From NCBI RefSeq assembly GCF_030515985.1, contig NZ_CP100376.1, forward strand, positions 1,728,644 to 1,739,260: a stretch of 10,617 bases of DNA, read 5' to 3'. Source of the DNA: Corynebacterium accolens (GTDB lineage Bacteria; Actinomycetota; Actinomycetes; Mycobacteriales; Mycobacteriaceae). The translations under genes and the position numbers were made by a program. The notes beneath the pieces are model-generated. The model worked only from the letters and a program-made list of their open reading frames with translations, was not told the origin of the DNA and ran no database searches. This document shows, piece after piece, positions 1-7,574 of this stretch (its first letter is position 1; each line of letters begins with the position of its first letter).

Positions 1-2416
1 ACTCAAAGGCGACGGGCTCGTCGGCGTTGATGTTCCACACTTGGGCATCGTCAAGCGCGCCCGAAGCAACCTCATTGGCTAGGACGTGGTCCAAGGTGCC
101 GAGCAGGCCGCCGAACTGGTAGGAGGTATCGGCGCCGTACTTTTCGGCAGGCACGGTAAAGCCATCATTGCGGAAGACATCGAGCGCGGTTTCATGGGTG
201 TAGGTATTGAAATCACCCAGGGCGAAAAGCGGCTTATCTTTCCAATCGTCCTGCTTGTGCAGGGCATCGAGCACGGCCTGGGCTTGGGCATTGCGGACGT
301 TGGGGTTATTGCCCTGGCCATCGCCGGAATCCTCATCGCCCTTGGCCACCGAGCCCTTGGACTTGAAGTGGTTGGCCACGGCGACGAAGGACTCGTCATC
401 GCTATTGAGCGGCTGGAATTCCTGGGCCAGCGGCTCGCGGGCGGTGCCGGAAAAGCGCGGATCCTGGAAGATGCGGGATTCGCCCACGGGCTTGACCACG
501 TCCTTGTGATAAATGAACGCAGTGCGGATGACATCGGGGTGCTCAGGGACCTGTTCCTTGGACGGGGAGGGCACGAAGGCCCACTTCTCGGAGCCCGCGG
601 CCTCGTTGAGTTTTTCGGTCAGGCGTTTCAGTGCCTTATCGCGCTGGTTAAAGTCCCCGGTGACGGCGTAGCCATCTTCGATTTCGGAAAGGCCGATGAC
701 ATCGGCATCGAGGCCATTGATGGCGGCGACGATCTTGCGCTCTTGGTCCTTTAAGGCGGATTCGGTATAGGCGCCGCGGGTCTTGCCGCGGTTGACGGTG
801 ACCTTATTTCCTTCGCGGTCGGTATAGGCGCTGCCGCCGAATTCCTCGCCCAGGGAGGTGAAGTAATTCAGCACGTTGAAGGCGCCGATGGTGTATTCGC
901 CCTTGACGTCATCAACGGCGTGCAGCTCCGCATCGCGGGATTCTTCCCAGGAGATGGGGAGATCGGCGCTAGCGGACTCACCTGTGACCGGCTCGGTGGG
1001 CTGGAAGCGCCACTGATCGTGGGAGTAGCCCACGATGACTGGGTGCTGGAATTCCACGGTATCGGTGGTGCGCAGGGACTTGATGGTCTTGCCGCCATCT
1101 TGGGCGATATAGGGCAGTGGGGTGTCCTTATCGGTCCTTAAATAATCGCGGGTGCGGCCATCATCTAAGGTAACGAGCTTTTCCGCGTTGTCCTTGGCCA
1201 GTTTTTGCAGATCGGAATTGGGGTCGGTGGAAGGGGAGTGGACATCGGAAGGCTGGCGGAAGGCCTCATCGCCCGGGGCGAGGCCGACCTCGCCGTATTG
1301 GTTGAGCGAGTAGTTATTGGTCACGGTGTGCGTGCCGGGCTGGATGAGCATGTGCTCAAAGGACTCGCGGGCGCTGTCGCCCTGGGGCAGCTCATCCACG
1401 GCGAGCGGGGTGACCTCCTCCAGCGCGGTATCGAGCTGCTTGAGGGAAGAAGCGCTGACCTGGGTGGCGCCGTAATACTCGGAAACCTGGCCGGTGACCT
1501 CTACGGAATCACCGATGCTGGGGTATTTATCGGCGCCCTTTTTACCCATGTGGACAAATAGCGCCTGGGAGGCATCGGTGGCTTCTTTGCCGGTGCCGCC
1601 GGTCTGGATGGTAAAGCCGTTGAGCCCGCCCTCGCTCCACACGCCGGTGACAACGCCCTGGGTAGCAACGTTTTGGCCCTCGAGCGGGGAGGTATCGCCG
1701 GGGCCTTGGATTTCCGCAATCGGGGTTATGCCTTCGGGCGCGGGAAGATTCTCAGAACCTGCGGAATTATCGGAGCCACCCGGCTGCGGGGCCGGGGACT
1801 CGTTGCCAGAGTTGGTAGGAGACGGTGCACCGATGGTGAAGTCTGCGGAGTTGTCATCGGTATCGGCGCCCGCCGCGTTGCGGAAAGCAGAGGTGTCATT
1901 AGACAGCGAGCCCGTGGGAGCTCCTTCAGACTTGGAGGCGGCGCCGTAACCTACGAGGTCAATGGTGTTGCCGGTGGCATCGGCAAGCTGCACCGAGCCT
2001 TTCGTGCCGGACATATTGACCTTGCCTTGCGCATCCGGGGTGGGAAGAGCCTGGGCCTGACCATTGCCGGCCGCACCCTGCACCAGGTAGTAACCGTGGG
2101 GAGCAATGGTGCCAGACAGGGTTATCTTGCCGCCGCTACTGCCGTTGGAGGCGAAGTACTCCACGGACCAGCCGGTGAGATCGATTGCAGCATCGGTGGG
2201 GTTATAAAGCTCGATGAAATCATTGGAAAAGCTCGCACCCTTATTTCCGCCACCGCCGTAGACCTCAGAGATGACCGCGGTGGAATTATCCGGGGCGGCC
2301 AAGGCGGTAGGCACCGCGACGGATAGGGAGAGGGTGGAGAAACTGGCAGCGAGGGCTACCCTGCCAAGGCGGCGAAGAGCCATAGAAGTCACCTTAATCA
2401 TAGAGAAAGTTGTCAT
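1..2416 (-). CDS. Secreted LTD/EEP-type extracellular nuclease (ExeM/NucH-like), 3' end cut by window edge
   Basis: Reading leftwards from ATG 2416, 805 codons stay open to the window edge, so the C-terminus is missing. The protein begins with a Sec-type signal peptide: Arg-rich n-region (RR at 15-16), hydrophobic core, and a likely cleavage site ALA|AP after residue 40. Residues about 43-195 form a lamin-tail domain (ISEVYGGGG, DFIELYNP, DLTGWSVEYF). A Pro/Ser/Gly linker follows (about 197-228), then an OB-like nuclease-associated domain (about 232-330). An endonuclease/exonuclease/phosphatase domain runs from about 507. All its expected catalytic motifs are visible: FNVLN (N514), LSEIE (E578), NHFKS (H683), GDFN (D735, N737) and LDH (D776, H777). 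Family knowledge predicts a metal-dependent extracellular or wall-associated DNase that scavenges phosphate and nucleosides. In-frame ATGs also occur at 2401 and 2383. The 2416 start has AAAAGG 5 nt upstream; the 2383 start has AAGG 8 nt upstream and gives a more usual signal-peptide length. The true start is therefore uncertain. Confidence 0.93.
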   Translation of the reverse strand, partial: MTTFSMIKVTSMALRRLGRVALAASFSTLSLSVAVPTALAAPDNSTAVISEVYGGGGNKGASFSNDFIELYNPTDAAIDLTGWSVEYFASNGSSGGKITLSGTIAPHGYYLVQGAAGNGQAQALPTPDAQGKVNMSGTKGSVQLADATGNTIDLVGYGAASKSEGAPTGSLSNDTSAFRNAAGADTDDNSADFTIGAPSPTNSGNESPAPQPGGSDNSAGSENLPAPEGITPIAEIQGPGDTSPLEGQNVATQGVVTGVWSEGGLNGFTIQTGGTGKEATDASQALFVHMGKKGADKYPSIGDSVEVTGQVSEYYGATQVSASSLKQLDTALEEVTPLAVDELPQGDSARESFEHMLIQPGTHTVTNNYSLNQYGEVGLAPGDEAFRQPSDVHSPSTDPNSDLQKLAKDNAEKLVTLDDGRTRDYLRTDKDTPLPYIAQDGGKTIKSLRTTDTVEFQHPVIVGYSHDQWRFQPTEPVTGESASADLPISWEESRDAELHAVDDVKGEYTIGAFNVLNYFTSLGEEFGGSAYTDREGNKVTVNRGKTRGAYTESALKDQERKIVAAINGLDADVIGLSEIEDGYAVTGDFNQRDKALKRLTEKLNEAAGSEKWAFVPSPSKEQVPEHPDVIRTAFIYHKDVVKPVGESRIFQDPRFSGTAREPLAQEFQPLNSDDESFVAVANHFKSKGSVAKGDEDSGDGQGNNPNVRNAQAQAVLDALHKQDDWKDKPLFALGDFNTYTHETALDVFRNDGFTVPAEKYGADTSYQFGGLLGTLDHVLANEVASGALDDAQVWNINADEPVAFE

Positions 2417-2443
2417 GGACGCCTTTTATTTTTACTCGCTGAA

Positions 2444-2473
2444 CAATCGGTGTACCCAGGGTCGCAATCGGTG
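2444..2473. repeat. Direct repeat CAATCGGTG x2 upstream of the nuclease
   Basis: The nonamer CAATCGGTG occurs at 2444-2452 and again at 2465-2473, identical, with a 21-bp period (two helical turns). It lies 28-57 bp upstream of the first nuclease ATG. The proximal copy overlaps a possible minus-strand -10 box, TACACC (2454-2449). This spacing suits two regulator subunits bound to one DNA face, but no regulator can be named. Confidence 0.4.
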
Positions 2474-2505
2474 GGGTGTGTGCGAGCAGGCGGTGAAACC
2501 TGGGT
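2454..2505. repeat. Inverted repeat ACCCAGG / CCTGGGT
   Basis: Perfect 7-bp arms lie at 2454-2460 and 2499-2505, about 45 bp centre to centre, in the nuclease-purS divergent region. The left arm sits between the two CAATCGGTG copies. The wide spacing argues against a hairpin. Paired protein sites or chance are both possible. Confidence 0.25.
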
Positions 2506-2579
2506 GCCGCGCAAAATTCGTTTTCCTGTTGGTCGTAATTTACGCGGAGTTTGCATTACCGGGGTGAAAACCCTGCAGT

Positions 2580-2610
2580 GGGGGTATATCTAGGGATTGG
2601 GCGGGGGTAT
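2580..2610. repeat. Direct repeat GGGGGTAT x2 upstream of the purS -10 box
   Basis: GGGGGTAT occurs at 2580-2587 and 2603-2610, 23 bp apart. The second copy ends 3 bp before the candidate -10 box of the pur operon. The G-rich spacer replaces any clear -35 hexamer, so these could be activator or repressor contacts. No known purine regulator site or riboswitch fold is recognised. Confidence 0.3.
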
Positions 2611-2613
2611 GAC

Positions 2614-2619
2614 TACACT
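2614..2619 (+). promoter_or_regulatory. Candidate -10 box of the purSQL operon (TACACT)
   Basis: TACACT fits the corynebacterial TANANT -10 consensus exactly. It would place the transcript start near 2626 and give a leader of roughly 37 nt before purS. No convincing -35 is visible, which is common in this genus. The leader is too short for a purine riboswitch. Confidence 0.5.
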
Positions 2620-2662
2620 GAATCGGGCAGACCTAAGCCCCATACAGTAAGGCAAAAATTTC

Positions 2663-2905
2663 ATGGCTCGTGTAGTTGTCAATGTCATGCCCAAGGCGGA
2701 AATTCTGGATCCGCAGGGCCAAGCTGTCGTCCGCGCATTGGGTCGCATCGGAGTATCCGGTGTCAGCGATGTGCGCCAAGGAAAGCGCTTCGAACTCGAG
2801 GTAGATGATTCCGTTACCGCAGAGGAACTGGATAAGGTGGCAGAAACGCTGCTGGCTAATACCGTCATCGAGGACTACGAGGTTACGCAGCTGGAGGTCA
2901 AGTAA
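2663..2905 (+). CDS. purS: Phosphoribosylformylglycinamidine synthase subunit PurS
   Basis: This is an 80-residue protein of the usual PurS length. It starts ARVVVNVMPKAEILDPQGQAV, continues with the GRIGVSGVSDVRQGKRFEL segment, and ends with the beta-strand YEVTQLEV. PurS is the small structural subunit that joins PurQ and PurL in the FGAM synthase complex, which converts FGAR, glutamine and ATP to FGAM in step four of cytosolic purine synthesis. Its partners follow directly downstream, which confirms the call. The ATG is preceded by AAGG (2649-2652) 10 nt upstream. Its stop codon TAA directly abuts the purQ GTG start, so translation of the two is probably coupled. Confidence 0.96.
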   Translation: MARVVVNVMPKAEILDPQGQAVVRALGRIGVSGVSDVRQGKRFELEVDDSVTAEELDKVAETLLANTVIEDYEVTQLEVK

Positions 2906-3589
2906 GTGACCGCAAAAATCGGAGTAATCACCTTCCCCGGCACCCTGGATGATGTGGATGCCGCCCGCGCGGCCCGCACCGCCGGCGCCGAGGTCATTAA
3001 CCTCTGGCACGCAGATGCTGATCTGCGCGGCGTGGACGCGGTAGTCGTGCCGGGCGGTTTTTCCTATGGTGACTACCTGCGCTCGGGCGCTATTTCGGCG
3101 CTCGCCCCCGTCATGCGCAGCGTCATCGACCGCGCCAAGGCGGGAATGCCGGTGCTCGGCATTTGCAATGGTTTCCAAATCTTGACTGAAGCAGGCCTCT
3201 TACCGGGCGCATTGACTCGGAATAAGGGCCTGCATTTTCATTGCACCGATACTTACCTGGAGGTGGAGCACTCCACCACGGCCTGGACCAGCGAGTTTGA
3301 AAAGGGCCAAAAGATTTTGGTGCCCGCCAAGCACGGTGAGGGCCGCTTCCAAGCAGGCGATGACGATATCGCCCGCATCGAGGGCGAAGGCCGCGTGGTC
3401 TTCCGCTATACCGATAATTACAACGGCTCCATCAATGGCATTGCTGGGGTAAGCGATGAGACCGGCCGGATTGTGGGCCTCATGCCGCACCCCGAGCACG
3501 CCATTGACCCGCTGACCGGCCCATCCACCGACGGATTGGGACTATTCGTATCCGCCATCAAGGCCGTCGCGGAAGCGCCGGCGGTTTAA
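2906..3589 (+). CDS. purQ: Phosphoribosylformylglycinamidine synthase subunit PurQ (glutaminase)
   Basis: A 227-residue class I glutamine amidotransferase. It hydrolyses glutamine and channels ammonia to PurL in the PurSQL complex. Visible features are the [16 protein letters not shown] oxyanion region (about 47-62), the nucleophile elbow GICNGFQ with catalytic Cys87, and the His195/Glu197 dyad in MPHPEH. These complete a normal catalytic triad. The start is GTG at 2906, directly after the purS stop. It is supported by GGAGG at 2893-2897 inside the purS 3' end, 8 nt upstream, and by the conserved N-terminus [14 protein letters not shown]. An AAGGAGG for purL (3588-3594) overlaps its stop codon. 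Confidence 0.97.
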   Translation: MTAKIGVITFPGTLDDVDAARAARTAGAEVINLWHADADLRGVDAVVVPGGFSYGDYLRSGAISALAPVMRSVIDRAKAGMPVLGICNGFQILTEAGLLPGALTRNKGLHFHCTDTYLEVEHSTTAWTSEFEKGQKILVPAKHGEGRFQAGDDDIARIEGEGRVVFRYTDNYNGSINGIAGVSDETGRIVGLMPHPEHAIDPLTGPSTDGLGLFVSAIKAVAEAPAV

Positions 3590-3602
3590 GGAGGCCACCT
3601 AC

Positions 3603-5912
3603 ATGACCGTTTCTAATGACACCGTAGACAAGGCGCAGTCCACCCCGGATGAGCAGCAGCCGTACGTTGAGCTCGGCCTGAAGGATGACGAATACCAGCG
3701 CATCCACGATATTCTGGGCCGGCGCCCCACCGACGCGGAGCTTACCATGTACTCCGTGATGTGGTCCGAGCACTGCTCCTATAAGTCTTCCAAGACGCAC
3801 CTGCGCTACTTTGGTGAGACCATGACGGAGGAGATGGGGGAGAAGATCCTCGCCGGCATTGGTGAAAACGCCGGCGTGGTGGACATCGGCGATGGCAATG
3901 CGGTGACCTTCCGCGTGGAATCGCACAACCACCCCTCCTACGTGGAGCCCTACCAAGGCGCGGCCACCGGCGTGGGCGGCATCGTCCGCGACATCATGGC
4001 CATGGGTGCGCGCCCGATTGCCGTGATGGATCAGCTGCGCTTTGGGCCTGCCGATGCCCCCGATACCAAGCGCGTGTTGCCCGGCGTCGTCTCCGGCGTG
4101 GGCGGCTACGGCAACTCCTTGGGTCTGCCCAATATTGGTGGCGAAACCGTCTTTGATGAAACTTATGCGGGAAACCCGCTGGTCAATGCCCTGTGTGTGG
4201 GCACGCTCAAGGTCGATGACCTCAAGCTCGCCTTCGCCTCCGGCACTGGCAATAAGGTCATGCTCTTCGGTTCCCGCACCGGCCTGGATGGCATCGGCGG
4301 CGTATCCGTACTGGCCTCCGATACCTTTGAAGACGGCGCGGAGCGCAAGCTTCCTGCCGTGCAGGTGGGCGACCCCTTCGCGGAAAAGGTGCTTATCGAA
4401 TGCTGCCTGGACCTCTACCACGCCGGTGTTGTGGTGGGCATCCAGGACTTGGGCGGCGCCGGCCTGGCGTGCGCCACCTCTGAGCTGGCCGCGTCCGGCG
4501 ATGGCGGCATGGAGGTCAACCTCGATGCCGTGCCGCTGCGCGCGGAAAACATGACCGCCGCGGAAATCCTCGCCTCCGAGTCCCAGGAGCGCATGTGCGC
4601 CGTCGTGGCACCGGAGAACGCGGAGAAGTTCCGCGAAATCTGTGAGCATTGGGAGGTCACCTGCGCCGAAATCGGTGAGGTTACTGAGGGTGACCACCTG
4701 GTCATCCGCCACCAGGGCGAGGTCGTGGTCGATGCGCCGGCTGGCACCATCGCGGATGAAGCGCCCGTCTACGAGCGCCCTTACGCCCGCCCCGAGTGGC
4801 AGGATGAGCTGCAGAAATACCAGGGCACGGACAAGCGCGGCCTGGTGGAATCCCTGCAGAAGCTCGTCTCTTCGCCTTCGCTGTGCTCGCGCGATTTCAT
4901 CATGAATCAGTACGACCGCTACGTGCGCGGCAATACCGTCCAGTCCCATCACGCGGACGCGGGCGTGCTGCGCATCGATGAGGAGACCGGCCGCGGCGTC
5001 GCCGTTTCCGCCGATGCTTCTGGCCGCTACACCAAGCTGGACCCGAACATGGGCGCGCGCCTGGCCCTGGCGGAGGCCTACCGCAACGTCGCGGTCACCG
5101 GCGCCAAGCCCGTCGCGATTACCAACTGTCTAAACTACGGTTCGCCGGAGAACCCGGACGTGATGTGGCAATTCCGCGAATCCGTGCATGGGCTTGCCGA
5201 TGCCGCCGTGGAACTGTCCATCCCCGTCTCCGGCGGCAACGTCTCCTTCTACAACCAGACCGGCTCTGAGCCCATCCTGCCCACCCCGGTCGTGGGCGTG
5301 CTCGGCGTTATCGACGATGTGCACGAGGCCATTGGCAATAACCTGGGCACCGTCAATGAGAAGGAAGTCCTCATCGCCTTGGGCGAGACCAAGGATGAGT
5401 TCGGCGGTTCCATCTGGCAGCTGGTGAGCGCCGAGGGCGCCGACAAGGACAACCTCAATGGCCTGCCGCCGCAGGTGGACATGGCCAATGAGAAGCGCCT
5501 CGCGGGCTTCTTCCACGGCAACGATCTGCTTACCGCCGCACACGATGTCTCTGAAGGCGGCCTAGCCGTCGCCGCCTTTGAGATGGCCAAGCGCGCCGGT
5601 GCGCTTGCCGATGCCGCCGGCCTCGGCCTCGACCTCGATCTCACCGCCGTGCACGAGGACGCCTTCACCGCGGCCTTCTCCGAGTCCGCTTCCCGCGCGC
5701 TCGTGGCCACCACCGCTGACCGCGCCGATAAGGTGCTCGCCCGTGCGGCAGAGCTCGGCATCCCCGCGGCCATCGTGGGCGAGACCACCGAAACCGGTGC
5801 CCTTACCCTGGGCGGCGAATCCGTGGCCATCTCCCAGCTGGTTGAGGCATGGTCTGCCACCTTGCCTGACCTCTTCGGTCACGCCGTGGGTGCCAACTCC
5901 GTTGTGGAGTAA
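3603..5912 (+). CDS. purL: Phosphoribosylformylglycinamidine synthase subunit PurL
   Basis: A 769-residue PurL of the small type, which works with separate PurS and PurQ rather than as the large fused enzyme. It is the ATP-dependent synthetase that turns FGAR and ammonia into FGAM. Hallmarks in order: [12 protein letters not shown] with conserved His57, ESHNHPS (106-112), [16 protein letters not shown] (123-138), [30 protein letters not shown] (281-296), SESQERM (325-331), then the second half with [13 protein letters not shown] (about 507-519), SGGNVSFYN and [11 protein letters not shown]. The ATG lies 8 nt after AAGGAGG (3588-3594), an unusually strong ribosome binding site that overlaps the purQ stop. 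Codon use is strongly GC3-biased, as expected for a well-expressed core gene. It ends the operon before a hairpin. Confidence 0.98.
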   Translation: MTVSNDTVDKAQSTPDEQQPYVELGLKDDEYQRIHDILGRRPTDAELTMYSVMWSEHCSYKSSKTHLRYFGETMTEEMGEKILAGIGENAGVVDIGDGNAVTFRVESHNHPSYVEPYQGAATGVGGIVRDIMAMGARPIAVMDQLRFGPADAPDTKRVLPGVVSGVGGYGNSLGLPNIGGETVFDETYAGNPLVNALCVGTLKVDDLKLAFASGTGNKVMLFGSRTGLDGIGGVSVLASDTFEDGAERKLPAVQVGDPFAEKVLIECCLDLYHAGVVVGIQDLGGAGLACATSELAASGDGGMEVNLDAVPLRAENMTAAEILASESQERMCAVVAPENAEKFREICEHWEVTCAEIGEVTEGDHLVIRHQGEVVVDAPAGTIADEAPVYERPYARPEWQDELQKYQGTDKRGLVESLQKLVSSPSLCSRDFIMNQYDRYVRGNTVQSHHADAGVLRIDEETGRGVAVSADASGRYTKLDPNMGARLALAEAYRNVAVTGAKPVAITNCLNYGSPENPDVMWQFRESVHGLADAAVELSIPVSGGNVSFYNQTGSEPILPTPVVGVLGVIDDVHEAIGNNLGTVNEKEVLIALGETKDEFGGSIWQLVSAEGADKDNLNGLPPQVDMANEKRLAGFFHGNDLLTAAHDVSEGGLAVAAFEMAKRAGALADAAGLGLDLDLTAVHEDAFTAAFSESASRALVATTADRADKVLARAAELGIPAAIVGETTETGALTLGGESVAISQLVEAWSATLPDLFGHAVGANSVVE

Positions 5913-5934
5913 GCCAGCCCCTGTCACCGCTTAG

Positions 5935-5962
5935 CTCAAGCCCGGCTTTGGCCGGGCTTGAG
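5935..5962 (+). terminator. Hairpin terminator after purL
   Basis: Perfect 12-bp arms CTCAAGCCCGGC (5935-5946) and GCCGGGCTTGAG (5951-5962) enclose the loop TTTG, 22 nt after the purL stop. The stem is GC-rich, but only ATTT follows and there is no proper T-tract. This is common among actinobacterial terminators. Confidence 0.8.
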
Positions 5963-5969
5963 GAGCATT

Positions 5970-5975
5970 TAGACT
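5970..5975 (+). promoter_or_regulatory. Candidate -10 box for the GT87 gene (TAGACT)
   Basis: TAGACT matches TANANT and lies just beyond the purL hairpin. A start near 5982 would leave a leader of about 75 nt. No good -35 is visible because the stem occupies that position. A second AT-rich candidate, TATATT (6043-6048), is too close to the ATG unless the message is almost leaderless. The AGGAG at 6049-6053 argues against a leaderless start. Confidence 0.3.
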
Positions 5976-6057
5976 ATCTTCGGTGATCGGGGCCGTTGCC
6001 CAATGAGCATCGCCCTTTCTCTCTGTCTCGAATCGAAATTTTTATATTAGGAGTCCC

Positions 6058-7341
6058 ATGAGCGCGCATTCCCGCCATCAAGCCTCCGCGCCCGCATCAA
6101 CAGTGCTGCGGTGGTACCACCATTGTATTGGGCTGGTGTTTGGCCTCGTGGTTGCCGCAATTTCTGCCGGAAAACTGAATTACGGTGACTGGGGTGCGCT
6201 ATGGATTGCTGGATTGCTCGTTCGCGATGGAAATCGGGAGCATCTATATAGAATCGATGAACGCGATTTCGCACTGCCACGTGGTGATGTGTGGTTAGAC
6301 ACCATCGCCCACTCTGATGTCACTGAGTTCCCGCACCCTTATGTTCACGTCCCATTTCTCGCGGATGTGATGAGCCTGGTCGTGCGGGTCATGAGTTTTG
6401 ATGTCTCCGTGATTTTACTCGCGATTGCTTCCGGTTGGGCGTTGGTGGTGCTGATAGTCTCCGCCTGGTTCTTGTGGTTTGAAGAAGAGATACCAACCAT
6501 GGCCTTGCTTTTTGGAATCCTCTTGGGCTGGGCATCGGTAGCTTTTCAATCATCGTTGCTACTTGGCCAGACGAGCCCGCTGATTTTTGCGGGAGTTGCC
6601 TACGGCCTTGCTGCTGCTCGCGTGCACCCAGTGCGCGCGGGAATTGCACTAGGGCTTGTATCTGCAGTGAAGCTAACCCCCATTATTCTCGTGCTCATCT
6701 GCGTGGTTTTCCCGCGGGCGCGGAAAGCGGGATTGGTAGCACTCGGGACAGGAGCCGTTGCTGTACTCTACTCAATCGTCGTTTCTGGCTGGGACGTGTT
6801 TACCTCTTGGTGGGATACCCTTCAGGACATCAAGGCGGCAATAATGGTCGCTCCTGTCAACGGATCGATTGCTTCCCAATTGAGCACCAACCGCGTTGAA
6901 GATGACAGCATTCTTGTCACCATCGTCCATGATCCTTCACTGGTTGCCAGCCTTATTCCGCCTTTTGTAGCCCTGGCATTGATTGCGCTGGTTATTGTTA
7001 CCGCTTTGCGGTCACAGGAGCCGTGGCGCATTGCTGCCGTCGGCATCTTTACGGTTCTTACGGCTACCGCCAATATCTTGTGGGACCATTACGTCTTGTG
7101 TGCCGTATTGCCACTGCTAGGCGTTCTGGCCCGCGGGCAGAATCGCATCATTTATGTTGTGCCGGTCTTGGGGCTCTTCTTCTTCCCACCACTGGCCAAG
7201 GCAGATTCTGATATGTGGTTGTCGTGGTCCTCTTTCATCGCCTTGGTGGGCTTCGTCATCGCACTGTGTATCGCGGAGTTAAGCCGGAAGGACGCCCTGC
7301 CTCTGCGGGACCGCCGCCTTTCCTTCAAAAAGGCGAGTTAG
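6058..7341 (+). CDS. GT87 (DUF2029) family integral-membrane glycosyltransferase
   Basis: A 427-residue polytopic membrane protein with about 9-11 hydrophobic segments. It shows GT87 family signatures: an early membrane segment followed by an acidic outward loop (GDWGALWIAG, Asp44 as candidate catalytic residue), FPHPYVHVPF (91-100), LLGQTSPLIFAGVAYGLAAA (168-187), SAVKLTPI (202-209) and the late LWDHYVLCAVLPLL (341-354). The family (including mycobacterial PimE) uses polyprenyl-phosphate-linked sugars, typically mannose, on the outer face of the membrane to extend lipomannan/PIM-type glycolipids or related polymers. Donor and acceptor cannot be read from the sequence. AGGAG lies 4 nt before the ATG. 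The gene is flanked by hairpins on both sides, so it is probably a single transcription unit. Confidence 0.85.
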   Translation: MSAHSRHQASAPASTVLRWYHHCIGLVFGLVVAAISAGKLNYGDWGALWIAGLLVRDGNREHLYRIDERDFALPRGDVWLDTIAHSDVTEFPHPYVHVPFLADVMSLVVRVMSFDVSVILLAIASGWALVVLIVSAWFLWFEEEIPTMALLFGILLGWASVAFQSSLLLGQTSPLIFAGVAYGLAAARVHPVRAGIALGLVSAVKLTPIILVLICVVFPRARKAGLVALGTGAVAVLYSIVVSGWDVFTSWWDTLQDIKAAIMVAPVNGSIASQLSTNRVEDDSILVTIVHDPSLVASLIPPFVALALIALVIVTALRSQEPWRIAAVGIFTVLTATANILWDHYVLCAVLPLLGVLARGQNRIIYVVPVLGLFFFPPLAKADSDMWLSWSSFIALVGFVIALCIAELSRKDALPLRDRRLSFKKAS

Positions 7342-7353
7342 TAGGCGGCTTTT
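7313..7353 (+). terminator. Terminator-like nested hairpins at the GT87 3' end
   Basis: Two mutually exclusive hairpins are visible. GCCGCCT (7313-7319) pairs with AGGCGGC (7343-7349), which is followed by TTTT (7350-7353). CGCCTTT (7315-7321) pairs with AAAGGCG (7329-7335) inside the last codons. The outer pairing with its short T-run looks like a terminator that overlaps the stop codon TAG (7339-7341). The long loop of the outer form lowers confidence. Confidence 0.5.
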
Positions 7354-7370
7354 CTCCACTAAATCCGCTA

Positions 7371-7530
7371 CCACGCACCTCCGGAACCGAGGACTTGAAG
7401 ATCGCTGCCCGGCTGCTATCCGCCCGATGATGGTGGCACCCACTCAGTGATGGTGTATATCCACGGCGGGCAGTTGGTGCTGAATGCGCTTGCCGATGCT
7501 GCCGACCTCGGCCGGGCCTTATTGTTTGGT
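7371..7530 (+). pseudogene. Decayed remnant of a membrane-anchored alpha/beta hydrolase gene
   Basis: This stretch is not a working gene. Positions 7381-7395 match 10330-10344 at 14 of 15 bases, and 7396-7425 match 10358-10387 at 26 of 30. Those right-hand positions are the leader and first codons of the gene at the right edge, so this segment would encode a near-copy of its N-terminus (KIAARLLSA against KIVARLLSV). Right after this, a different reading frame from 7426 encodes DDGGTHSVMVYIHGG, resembling the oxyanion-hole HGG motif of lipase/esterase-type alpha/beta hydrolases. The membrane region between them is gone and the two parts are out of frame. The copy also lacks 13 nt before the start and would have to begin at TTG directly behind GAGGACT. 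The reading as a hydrolase rests on the HGG motif alone. Confidence 0.55.
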
Positions 7531-7536
7531 TTACGC

Positions 7537-7568
7537 TACTATTTAAGATCTATGGACAGTGAAGGAGG
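7537..7568 (+). promoter_or_regulatory. Possible promoter and strong ribosome binding site of the ImmA/IrrE gene
   Basis: A local AT-rich patch (7520-7554) interrupts GC-rich flanks and includes TACTAT (7537-7542), a weak -10 candidate. AAGGAGG at 7562-7568 lies 6 nt before ATG 7575 and fixes the start there rather than at the in-frame ATG 7593. Confidence 0.4.
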
Positions 7569-7574
7569 ATCGTC

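Noticed and set aside
86..2326. Long open frames on the plus strand across the nuclease gene
   Set aside because: They lie opposite the minus-strand nuclease, whose full domain and catalytic motif set is continuous. The plus frames give low-complexity Gly/Ala/Val/Ile-rich translations without motifs, as expected antisense to GC3-biased codons.
2562..2573. GGGT-GAAA-ACCC hairpin upstream of purS as a riboswitch element
   Set aside because: The stem is only 4 bp and lies upstream of the likely transcript start, so it would not be in the mRNA.
2521..2662. Purine riboswitch in front of purS
   Set aside because: The predicted leader is about 37 nt, too short for the aptamer, and the conserved purine-aptamer loops are not seen.
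3558..4952. 464-codon minus-strand open frame opposite purL
   Set aside because: It is antisense to the well-supported purL reading frame, is rich in His/Ala/Gly with no recognisable domain, and follows from GC3 bias.
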